Of a DNA stretch of 64,000 nucleotides, positions 43,941-54,546 are shown one piece after another. Both the position numbers and the translations under genes were made by a program. Position 1 is the stretch's first letter. Each line of letters begins with the position of its first letter. Under the pieces are notes generated by a model that had not been told where the DNA came from, did no database searches, and worked only from the letters and a program-made list of their open reading frames with translations. Location of the stretch: NCBI GenBank assembly GCA_004835665.1, contig RBKR01000026.1:310001-374000 (forward strand). The letters run 5' to 3'. Source of the stretch: Phoma sp. XZ068. Taxonomy: Eukaryota > Ascomycota > Dothideomycetes > Pleosporales > Didymellaceae.

Positions 43941-46900
43941 ATGTTCGGCTTCCTCACCAGCCGCTGGCAGTCGGCCGCGCCCCAGGCCAAGACGACGCCG
44001 ACCTGGTTCGCGCGCTCCGTCTCGCCCATCCTGCTCTCCGTCGCCCGCAAGGCATGCACCCACCCGATCCACACCATCGTCACAATCGCCTTCCTCGGCA
44101 GCTACTCGTACCTGGGCGTCCTCGACAAGGGCCTGCTGGACACGGAGCACGCCCACACCGGCCGCGTTGACCTCGACTCGCTGCTCGCCGGCAGCAAGCA
44201 GCTGCGCGTCGGCGCCGACACCAACTGGCAGTGGCACGTCGAGGAGGCCAGCGCCGCCGTCCACGCGCGCGAGCTGGCCCTCGTCACCCTCGTCTTCCCC
44301 GACTCCAGCACCGCCAACTCGGCGCCCGCGCAGCACTCGATCCCCAGCAATGACTCGGTCGAGCGCCTGCCCAGCTCCTCGAGCTCCTTCTCCACGCTGT
44401 CCCAAGACACCTCCCTCGCCTACTCGATCCCCTACGCCGAGGCCTCGGACTTCCTCATGGCCATGCAGGAGCTCTCTGCCCCCGCCGATGTCGCCGACGC
44501 CCACGGTTCGGACAACGAAGGCACCCGCGAGGAGAAGAAGTGGATGATGCGCGCCTCCAAGAACGGCAGCGCTCCGGGAGGTGTGCGCAACTGGATCAGC
44601 GATTCGTGGACTTCGTTCGTTGATCTGCTCAAGGTACGTTTGTTGCCGCACTTGCACACGTGCGAACTTGGCTAACAACCACCAGAACGCGGATACAGGC
44701 GACATCATCATCATGGCTCTCGGCTACCTCGCAATGCACCTGACGTTCGTCTCGCTCTTCCTCGCAATGAGGCGACTAGGATCCAACTTCTGGCTCGCTA
44801 CAGCCGTGCTCTCGCAGTCGGCGTTTGCCTTTCTGTTTGCTCTCGGCATCACCGTCTATCTGGGTGTACCCATCAACATGATCCTGCTGTCTGAGGGCCT
44901 GCCTTTCCTGGTCGTCATCATTGGATTCGAGAAGCCCATTGTTTTGACAAAGGCTGTGCTTTCGGCTGCCATTGACGCTCGCCGAGCTGCAGAGGACAAC
45001 CGTGGAGAGCCTGTCACCATCCAGTCAGCCGTCCAGACCGCCATCAAGAGGACCGGATTTGAGATTGTCAGGGACTACTTCTTTGAGATCCTGATCCTGG
45101 TCGCGGGAGCCATGTCTGGAATCCAGGGTGGACTGCGACAGTTTTGCTTCCTTGGCGCCTGGATCCTCCTCTTTGACTCCATCATGCTCCTGACCTTCTA
45201 CACTGCGATTCTCACCATCAAGCTCGAGATCAACCGCATCAAGCGTCACGTCGCTCTGCGACGCGCATTGGAGGATGACGGCATCGACGGCAAGGTCGCC
45301 GAGAACGTAGCTCGCAGCAGCGAGTGGCCCAGCAACTCCGGCGATGTCCAGCTTCGCTCAAACACCACCACCATTTTCGGCAAGAAGATCACTGTCCCAA
45401 AGTTCAAGGTCGTCATGGTTGCTGGTTTCTTCCTCGTCAACGCCCTCAACCTCGCCACTTACCGTTTTGGTCTCACACAGTCCAACAGCGCTCATGTATC
45501 AGGCGTTAGCGCCTCCCCTCCTCTTGATCCTTTCAAGGTTGCTGGAAGTGGACTCGACCATATTCTCGAGCAGGCCAAGAGCACTGCAACTACCACCCTT
45601 GTCACCGTCCTGATGCCTATCAAGTACGAACTCGAGTACCCGTCTATTCACTATGCTGAGCCCGGCGTCATCGATTCCGACTCGGCCTCCGGTGCTAACA
45701 TCAGCAACCACATCGTTGACGGTGTTCTGAAGAGCCTGGAAGACCCATTCCTTAGCAAGTGGATTGTACTTGCTCTGGTCATGAGCGTGGTTCTGAACGG
45801 CTACCTCTTTAACGCTGCCCGCCTGACCATCAAGGAACCGCACAAAGCACTAGAGCCACCCTCGCCGTCAGAGATCCAGGATGGTGCTCCTTCTTCCACC
45901 CAGTCCCGCGTCCCTTCCATGTCCGTTCCCACACCCCCCAGGACCCCTGGCCCTGAGGACCAGGCTCGCGGTGGTATGAAGCCACTTACCGAGATCGCGC
46001 CACGACCGACTCTCCCGCAACAGAGGCTACAGGTCGACGTTCCCGCTGGCCCTACCGACTACCAACAGAAGCAGCCTAACCGATCCCTGGAGATCCTTGA
46101 GCAGATTTTGAAGGAGAAGAATGCGCCCAAGATGACCGATGAGGAACTGATTGAGATGTCGCTCAAGGGCAAGATCCCTGGTTACGCCCTCGAGAAGACC
46201 CTTGGTAACAAGACTCGCGCTGTCAAGATCCGCCGCGGTCTGGTATCACGAACGCATGCCACTCGCGAGACATCGACCCTCCTGGAACGCTCCCTCCTCC
46301 CATACGAGAACTACAACTACGATCTCGTCCATGGCGCATGCTGTGAGAACGTCATCGGTTACCTGCCTCTGCCTCTCGGTGTCGCTGGACCCATTCTTGT
46401 TGACGGTCAGAACTACTTCCTCCCCATGGCTACCACTGAAGGTGTTTTGGTCGCCTCGACTTCTCGTGGTGCCAAGGCTATCAACGCTGGTGGCGGTGCC
46501 GTTACTGTTGTTACCAACGATGGTATGACTCGTGGACCGTGTATTGGATTCGACAGCTTGGTCCGTGCCGGTGCCGCGAAGAACTGGCTCGACTCTGAGG
46601 AGGGTCAGAGGACCATGGCCGATGCTTTCAACTCGACATCTCGCTTCGCCAGGCTCCGAACACTCAAGAGCGCCATTGCCGGTACCAATGTCTACGTCCG
46701 CTTCAGGGCCACTACTGGTGATGCTATGGGTATGAACATGATTTCCAAGGGCGTCGAGCACGCTCTGACCGTCATGGCCACCGACTGCGGTTTTGACGAC
46801 ATGCGCGTTGTTACCGTCTCTGGCAACTACTGTACCGATAAGAAGGCTGCAGCGATCAACTGGATCGACGGCCGTGGCAAGGGTGTTGTCGCCGAAGCAA

Positions 46901-47539
46901 CCATCCCCGGTGCTGTTGTCAAGTCCGTCCTGAAGTGTGAAGTCGATGAGCTTGTACAAATGAACATCTCCAAGAACCTGATCGGTTCCGCCATGGCTGG
47001 TTCAATCGGTGGTTTCAACGCCCACGCCGCCAACATCGTCGCCGCCATCTTCCTTGCCACAGGTCAGGATCCTGCCCAAGTTGTCGAAAGCGCCAACTGC
47101 ATCACCATCATGAACAAGTACGTTCCTTTCCTGATACTACCTTCTAGAACAAATACTAACCGCATCCAGCGTCAATGGCAACCTCCGAATTTCCGTCTCC
47201 ATGCCTTCCATCGAAGTCGGCACCATCGGCGGCGGCACAATCCTCGAGCCCCAATCCGCCATGCTCGACCTCCTCGGCGTCCGCGGCGCCCACCAAGAAA
47301 CCCCCGGCGACAACGCGCGCCAACTCGCCCGCATCATCGCCGCCGGTGTCCTCGCAGGAGAGCTCTCCCTCAACAGCGCGCTCTGCGCAGGCCATCTCGT
47401 CAAAGCGCACATGGCGCACAACAGAAGCAACGTAGCATCCGCCGTCCCCTCGCGGGCACCCACACCCGCGCCGGCTACACCAGCCGGCCACGGTGCACAG
47501 ACACCGATTACCAACGGCGGACCCATCCCAAGGCGGTGA
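43941..47539 (+). CDS. HMG1: HMG-CoA reductase with sterol-sensing domain
   Basis: Three exons: 43941-44633, 44686-47117 and 47170-47539, giving 1164 aa, normal for ascomycetes. It reduces HMG-CoA to mevalonate in the ER membrane, the rate-limiting step of sterol synthesis. First helix about residue 35; a luminal loop to 230; then a sterol-sensing multi-helix region ([33 protein letters not shown]...[16 protein letters not shown]). The linker is Pro/Ser-rich. Catalytic domain from about 730: [16 protein letters not shown], catalytic Glu816 in [34 protein letters not shown], Asp1026 in ATGQDPAQ and catalytic His1122 in [11 protein letters not shown]. Ser1128 matches the phosphorylated serine of animal HMGR. 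A Pro/Thr-rich tail of about 36 residues ends the protein. Confidence 0.97.
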
Positions 47540-47620
47540 AGGTCAGAGGAAGTGAGGAGTGAGGCACGCATGGCGTACGGGCGTTGATGCATAGACCGCA
47601 CGGAACGCGGTGGGTTGGGT

Positions 47621-47658
47621 GTATTCGCATATGTATTCGCATATGTATTCGCATATGT
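47621..47658. repeat. 12-13 bp tandem repeat after HMGR
   Basis: Three copies of GTATTCGCATAT followed by GTAC and a CTTG run (to about 47673). It lies about 80 bp after the HMGR stop, probably within its 3' UTR. Confidence 0.85.
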
Positions 47659-48205
47659 ACTTGCTTGCTTGCTTACATGCCTTGCGTGGCTTGGCCTTTT
47701 TGAGCAAAGTTATGTTATCTAGATGCGGTCCGTGGGATCGCGCTGTATATAATAATAGTGCTGCGAGAAAATATATTTCGTTATCTGTTCACTATGATTG
47801 CTTCACGCCCGCGTTGAAAGATATGGTGTCGAGATGATGAGGATGTACTGCAAAGAACAGCAGCCCTTAGCATGGTGGACGCTGGTTTGCGTTGATAAAG
47901 TGCAGACGAACAGTTATGTATCCACGACATACGCACTGATGCAGGTGGTATTGCCGTGTGGATGGTTAGTTATACGTACCTTCACACCACACAGAGTCTA
48001 CTGCGTGCAAGTCAAGAAACACAGCGCTACTTCTTTGCATCGATTGCAACGATATACACCAGTACTCAACGCAACGCAACTCAACCCAGTTTTCACGCAG
48101 CAAAACTAAACAGAGCTGAACCACGACACACCAGCATTGCCACGGCCTTCCCCGCGAGCGAGTAAGTATGAACACATACATCACTCAATACAGCGAATAT
48201 CTACA

Positions 48206-48255
48206 TTCCCACTTCCCACTTCCCACTTCCCACTTGCCTACAGCTACAGCTACAG
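48206..48255. repeat. Two adjacent microsatellites
   Basis: Four tandem TTCCCAC heptamers (48206-48235) followed closely by three CTACAG hexamers (48238-48255). Confidence 0.85.
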
Positions 48256-48618
48256 CCTCTAATCTCTCATAATACTATGCGTATCCCGCATTCTCTAACA
48301 AAGCAATGCAAGTAGACTCTTCGCAGAAACGTTATTCTCGCTAACCTGGATACTCCTTCATTCCCGCTTACGCCATGCACCACCTGCTCAATCCTGACGT
48401 AACCCACCATTCTTAAATGAATGTCGCGTCCTTACGAAGACCACGCAGCTACATTACTTCAACATCGCCATGACGAAGTAACTGCTGATACCTACCGAAC
48501 CAGCCACAGATCAGAGAGAGAGAGAGAGGCATGTGAAATGACTCTCCCGAAAAAAGTGTGAAAGGGGCATGCTGCGGGGAGGGGTGGCTCACGGGTAATA
48601 AAACACACCACACGAAAC

Positions 48619-48720
48619 GGCATATTTCGCTCGGCACATTCCCCACGGCAAGTTTTAAACGGCACATTTACCTTCCATCGGCAGATATTCAACGGCAGAT
48701 TTTCCATCGGCAGATTTCCA
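48619..48720. repeat. Seven-copy 14-bp periodic repeat (GGCANATTT)
   Basis: Seven units beginning GGCA start at 48619, 48633, 48647, 48661, 48680, 48694 and 48709: spacings of 14, 14, 14, 19, 14 and 15 bp. Consensus is about GGCANATTTNNNAC. A GA microsatellite lies at about 48518-48534. Confidence 0.75.
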
Positions 48721-49094
48721 ACTACAAGTGCAAGGTCGATATTCCGTGATACATAGCACACAATAAATCTGATCGTGTTGAATACATTCTTCATTCGTAT
48801 AGCAGCAGCACGCAGCTCCGTGTAGTCTAGAAGTCCTTCTATCAGACTACCCCACAGACTTCGATAGATACGATATGATGCCGCCCCTACTTGCAACCAA
48901 TAAAGACAGAAACCACGTAAACATGCCAAAGGTGGAGAGCAGATGAAATGGGGTTCCGATTCGTACACAAAGATAGATAAGAGAGATAGGGAAAACGCCT
49001 CATGATGTCCGAGTTCATGTCCATGCCAGTCGTGCTGCCTCAAAGCAGCTGTGAATCAAACGCTTTACCAATCCTTTGAAAGGGATGCTGGTTG

Positions 49095-51336
49095 CTATAA
49101 GCCACCAGCCGTGACCTCGCCACGCAGTCCACTGGTTCCAGGAACCTTCTTGCCCCGTCGTCCGAGTAATGTGGCGTTGTCCAGGCTGAGTTCGAAGGCG
49201 CCCTTGTTCTTGACTTGTCGCTTCGCAGCGGCAGCGACGGCGGGAGAATGTTGGCCGTATCCGCGCTCCTGTTGTCGAGATTGAGGTGGAGGTTGTTGCT
49301 GTCGGGCTTGTGCAGCGGCCGACAAAGAGGTGTTACGCAACTTCTGCTCCATCGTGGAGACGTCGGCGCCTTGAGACTTTGGAAGCTTAGCAGGTGGGTG
49401 CTGAACGGAAGGGTCATAAGGTACCGATTCATTGTTGAACTCGTCATCGTCCTCGTTCTCGTCAAGGGCATTGAGCGAGTTGATGGCGTTTGCGCCACGG
49501 TAGCCTTGCTTGAAATTCTTTCTCCTCTTGCCTTCCTCCTCTTGTCTATGCACGGCGTATCCGACGTCGAACACCTCTCGAAGGTTGACCGCACCAGGGG
49601 AGCGGAAGTCCCTACGACCAGCGCCTGGGGATTCAAGGTAGGCGTATTGCTGCTGCAGCTTGGGGTCCATGCGAGTTGCTGCCGGGGTAGCAAGAGGAGG
49701 AGCGTCCAAAGCAGAGTATGTCGGCTCGTCAGCCTCGCGGATCCAAGGGTGGGCGAGGAACTGGTTGATGTCGTATCGCTTCTCAGGGTCGACCGTCAGT
49801 AGGTGAGATACCAAATCTTGTGCAGACTTGGAGATGTCGTCCCACCATGGCGATAGGAAGGTATATTGGCCACGAGCGACCTTCTCGGTCAAGGTCTGGA
49901 TGGACTCGTCGTAGAAAGGAGGGAAACCACAGAGAAGGGTATAGAGTACGCAACCCAATGCCCACATGTCGACGCTCTTGGAGTAACGCTCATCCTTGAC
50001 AATCTCAGGAGCAGTGTAACCGACAGTTCCGCAAGGTGTCATAGTCTGGCTGTCCCAAATGACCTTACTTAACCCAAAGTCAGCAATCTTGATGACACCA
50101 ATACCTCCGGCACCCTTTCCCTTGACGAATTCGCCTTCGTCAGCCTTGTCCTCGTCATCCGGGCCTCGCGGCTTGGGGTTACGTGTAGGGACAAAGGGAG
50201 TGGGATAGAACAGCAAGTTCTCAGGCTTGATGTCTCTGTTACATGACGTCAGTATTCAGGCACTCTCAAACCGCGGCTGAAGGGTCGCAAACCTGTGAAC
50301 AACACCTGCTTCCTCATGCAGGTATTGCAGCGCCTTTGCGACTTGCAAGATGGTGTGTCGCGATAGGTCCTCGGAGAAGTACGTCAGACGGACGATTTGG
50401 TGGAACAGTTCGCCACCAGGACATAGCTCGAGAACAATGTAGTAGTACTGCCGGGATTCGGAGAAGTCGATCAGCTTGACGATGTTGGGGTGGTCGAGCT
50501 GGCGCATGATCTGGACTTCCTTGAGGATGTTCGCTCTCTGTAGGACATTACGTCAGCGCCTGTGCTGTGATGTCGAAAGGGTAAGGGTTGGTTGGAGATG
50601 ATGCTATCGTTTCGGGCATCATATGCAGGGTTAAATCTCACATCGGCTGCTTTGGGTGTTTTGAAGTCCGGATGCACATGCTTATCGCCCTAACACAGGA
50701 CATCGTGTTGGTAACGTCCGAGAAAAAAGTCCGAAGTGAAATCTTGTGTGATGCGGTAGGAAAGGGGTGATGATGACACTAAGAAATGGGAAGGAGAGGG
50801 CAGAACTGCTGGGTAATACTGACTTGCTGGGAGTTCATTTCGAACTTGCGGACGACCTTGATAGCGACCTCGTCCCATTGCCCGGTCGTATCTCGGGCTC
50901 GGTAAACATTGCTGAAGGCGCCGTCGCCCATTTTCTCGAGAATCTGCCATCGTTCAAGACCAGGATACTTAGGCAACTTGCCCTTTGCCTCGCGTTCTTC
51001 AGCAACAATGCGCTCCAGGACTTCAGGGTCGACCCCCTTGTTCTGCGCGGCGGCGTCTTTCTTCTGTCTCTGGTTGACCGCTCGGTCTGCGGCAGCACCA
51101 GCCTGTGCTGCAATATTGCGGTTGTCGCCTCCAGCAGCGACCGAATAATCACCGTGAGGAGCAGCCGCGTGGTGTAGCGGCTTGTGGTCCATTATCGGCT
51201 CAGAGATGCCATGGTGAGCTGGGTCTGCCCGATGTGGCTGTGCGTGAACAGGGGAAACATTTGTTGTTGGCTCCGCGTTCTGGCGTGCTTGCTTGCCATG
51301 ACGCAGAAAGTTCTTAAAGTTCTGTATCGCAGCCAT
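49095..51336 (-). CDS. RCK2: RCK2/Srk1-like calmodulin-kinase-family Ser/Thr kinase
   Basis: Four exons: 51336-50824, 50689-50642, 50537-50293 and 50235-49095, giving 648 aa. Family members are phosphorylated by the stress MAP kinase Hog1/Sty1 and regulate translation and mitotic entry. After an Ala/His-rich N-terminus, the kinase domain (about 128-434) has GDGAFSNVY, the ATP lysine in [32 protein letters not shown], a family-typical insertion (PTRNPKPRGPDDEDKADEG), ADFGLSKV and GTVGYTAPE. The C-terminus has RRKNFKQGYRGANAINSLNALDENEDDDEF, then a Gln/Pro/Ala-rich tail. Exon 2 is a 48-nt in-frame exon (GDKHVHPDFKTPKAAD) before helix C, flanked by 134- and 104-bp introns, so a cassette exon is possible. 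The start ATG precedes the first ordered segment. Confidence 0.92.
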
Positions 51337-54300
51337 GTTTAGTTGTTGTGTGCAAAAGTGAATGGAACTCTGTCCTCGTGATTTTGGCGGGGTATATCGA
51401 AGACACAAAGTGTGGGAGAATTGCAAGGAGCAGCCGCGTGCAACTTCAGCTAGACTATGCGCAGCGCGTAGTGTGACGGAATAATTCGTGAAAGGAGATG
51501 TGGAAAGCAGAGGAAAGGCGACTGGCTGACAAGGCAGAGGTCATGCAGCGCGGATGCCAGAACAAGAGACGACGGAAGGTATGACGCAGGCGCGGCCCGT
51601 GCACACCCAAATGACGATACATTCGACATCATTGCAAACAAGGCTCGACCACGCGCAGCGTCCAGACAATAAGGCAGAGGAAATGAACTTGCTTACCTCA
51701 ATCACAGGCATCTTTCTGCTGCGTCCAGCACGGTTCGATGAGCTATGGAACTGCATGTACAAGGCCGCACTCCACGAATTTCCGACTTTCGCGTTTCCCT
51801 CGCTACCCCTGCCGTGTTACAAGCGTGGCGTTCGACGTGTGGAGGTATGACGCCGTGTGAAATCGCGTCCCGTCTGAGAGGTCTTCTTTTAAGATGTCCT
51901 CTATGTGCGATGATCTTGCAGAGTTCCTTTGACTGCGTTGTAAGGGGTCCGGCGGACGGGAGAGTCGTTCAAAGCGAAAGACCAGTCTTCTTCCGTACGA
52001 CTCCGCTTGGGCGCTCTGGTTCGCGTAGGCTGGGTCGGCACGCGTTGGGTTCGATGATCACTGTTCCGGAGCAAAGGATCAGAATCAGAATGCCCAGGGG
52101 GATTTAGAAAGTGAAAAGTCGCAAAGATGCATGTGTCGCAAGAAGAGGTCTTGCACGGATATCTAATTTGTCTCGACTGTTGAGGCCTCGCGGCACTACT
52201 CTGCGCGAATACTGCGCAACAGTGGGTTGGCCGCGGAATCTGCGGCATGGCAACCCCAAACGATAGTCTATCGTGTCAAATTGGAAGCCTCATGCTTACT
52301 GACGGCAGGGCCGCTAGCTGTACTTGCTCGCCGCCACGCTGCAAAGCGCCCTCTTCGTGCCTTGGAAGTAGGCCAAAGGTGCCTGGATGGGCTCAATGGA
52401 CGTATCGCAGACCAAGGCAGCACCCATGACTGCGCCTGCCATGGAGTGGCCGCCATAATTTACTGCAAGCCTGCACCTCATAACACCAACCTCTGGATTT
52501 TGCCCAAGCTTCAACGTTCCCATATGCAGGGACTACTTAGTATTGGTCCTTACGTCACTGCTGAAACACACCATCGACGTTTCCAGCACCACTTCACAAT
52601 ACGAGAACCCTGCGCGCATCATTCCTAGGCCACGAGACTGGAGTACAAAGCTCGGCTTGCGTAGCTAGCACGCACATCACTGTCTATCTATTGACCTACT
52701 TCCTCGGACGAGTGGTTTGTATAGACTCTTATTTCACAGTGGATGCGCTGCATCAGGCACTTGTCATCACTCATCATGACAATTTCCAGAATCAGTCTAA
52801 GTGGGGTACAAATATTGAACCTCCGTGATGACATCGTTCCTGTAGACTTGCATTCTGCACCACATTTTGATCTTGCATGGAGCTACCTTGTTCCATCACG
52901 CTCGTTGAGGCTCTGAATGCCGTGTGAAAAGCTCCGCCCGTACAGCCGCGTGCTAAAGTACGCAGACCCTAGGAACGAAGTTGCTAGCCCAGGACCGGGC
53001 CTCATGCTACCACTGACCACATTTACGCGTCCGCCAAAGGCCCTAAAAAAGGGAATGTCTAACCGTGAATTACACGTTTTCGGATCCCACAGTGCGCAAC
53101 GCCAACTTCCCCAGACGCGATAAGAAATACGAGGAACCGACCCACTCCTCGCCAGTGTCGACCTCGATTCCAATCGCAATTCGACCCAACATTCAGCGAC
53201 GCACGTCACTGTACAACTGAGAGCTAGATAAGGTGGCAACTAATCGCTACTTAATTAGATAGGCGTCATTGCGCACTTACTACCACAATATGTGTAGCTT
53301 GTTGCAATAGCCGACAACATGATGCGATCTGATCGTCCACATTCGATCATGACACGCTGAACACAAGTTTCACCTTGGTATTGTCCCATCCAATGTCTGT
53401 TGTCGTACCGTTTTGGGTTAAATGTTTGCGCATTTCCATAGGTAAAGTGTAAATGGAACCTTCCCTCCTGCAACCAAGGTACGCGAAGCGTCTGGGCCGT
53501 TGCCCATATGCCTATCATGCTCTTTTCTCGCACTCCCATTCTCATCATTTCACTGCCCATCATCTCGCAGAATACTTAATTGCACAGTACATCCCTTCTC
53601 TCGTGATGTATGCAACTGCAGGAAGCGTATTTAGCATTTCTAAATTGTCTGCTCTGTATCTATCCAGATGGCTAGGAGGTATACCATTGATCAGAGGTAA
53701 TTGCTTGATTATTAATAAAGTCCTCGATTAACGGTGCATTACAAAAGTTTATTTCCAAGGGCACCGAGAAGTCCTAAGTAGGGAACGACATCTTAGAACT
53801 CCTGTCTACAACGCTTTACTTGGAAATGCACAGCAAGTTACCGAAAGCTCAGCAGCAACTCGCGAAACGGATAGGCGAGGTTCCGCCACTGTTGACGCGC
53901 TACTTAAGCTAACAATGGGGTCAACTTAGTTTAGGACATCTGTGTAGTGCAATGTGATAACATCACAAAAGCTTTGAAGGTGTATAGCTGAAATTGAGTT
54001 CTACTGAGAGTTTCAGCAGACGAACGTATTGTACAAGCGCTTTTACGGTGACCAGCGCCGCTTCTTGAAATCGATCGAACTGGCAAAGATTCTAATCTTG
54101 CTCTTCTAGCCCAGAAATTCCTTTCGTCGAAGGCTTCGATACATCGGCTGGACTAAGATAGTATCCAATGTTATATACGTTTGTGCCTTCGTTACTACAG
54201 CGCAGCCGCAGTACATTCTGATCTACATGAATCGGGAGCGCTAGGATGGTAAGAATCATAGGAATTGCACCTTAGCTGCTCATGGTTCCTCGTATTGGTT

Positions 54301-54546
54301 CTACCAAGATTAAGCGTACACATTGTTTATTTCTTCGCCTGAGGAAGAGTGTATGCAGGTGTAGGCACAATGCAGGGCACCACTATGTGACGTTGGTTCT
54401 AATCCTGTTTGGGCATAGTGCTGGGTGCTGATCTCGCAACTCGACACCAGAGTCAGCTTCGAGCATCCTTCAACTCGGCGTATCAACCGCCTCATTACAT
54501 TGCGATTTATAGGCCCGAATGCTATGGAAGTCTCCTTACTATCATT
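51337..54546. other. Gene-poor 3.2-kb region
   Basis: Largest gap in the window, between the RCK2-like and Zn2Cys6 genes. Several ORFs of 100-130 codons exist; none has a recognisable domain. A minus-strand frame at 53255-53467 with a preceding splice-acceptor-like TTGCAG is the best candidate for a stray exon but lacks a visible first exon. AT content rises from about 53.2 to 54.3 kb. Confidence 0.5.

Larger units (their letters stand above)
47540..49094. other. Intergenic, repeat-rich 1.5 kb
   Basis: Convergent 3' regions of HMGR and the RCK2-like gene. It contains four simple or periodic repeats listed separately. ORF 48492-49043 minus runs through one of them and is not supported as a gene. 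Confidence 0.55.

Noticed and set aside
43869..44714. 281-codon antisense ORF over HMGR exon 1
   Set aside because: Gly/Val/Arg-rich composition from GC-rich sense codons; not a gene.
46246..46959. 237-codon antisense ORF in HMG-CoA reductase
   Set aside because: Shadow of a strongly biased coding exon; no recognisable protein features.
48492..49043. 183-codon minus-strand ORF through the 14-bp repeat
   Set aside because: The repeat spacing changes frame between units and there is no supporting feature.
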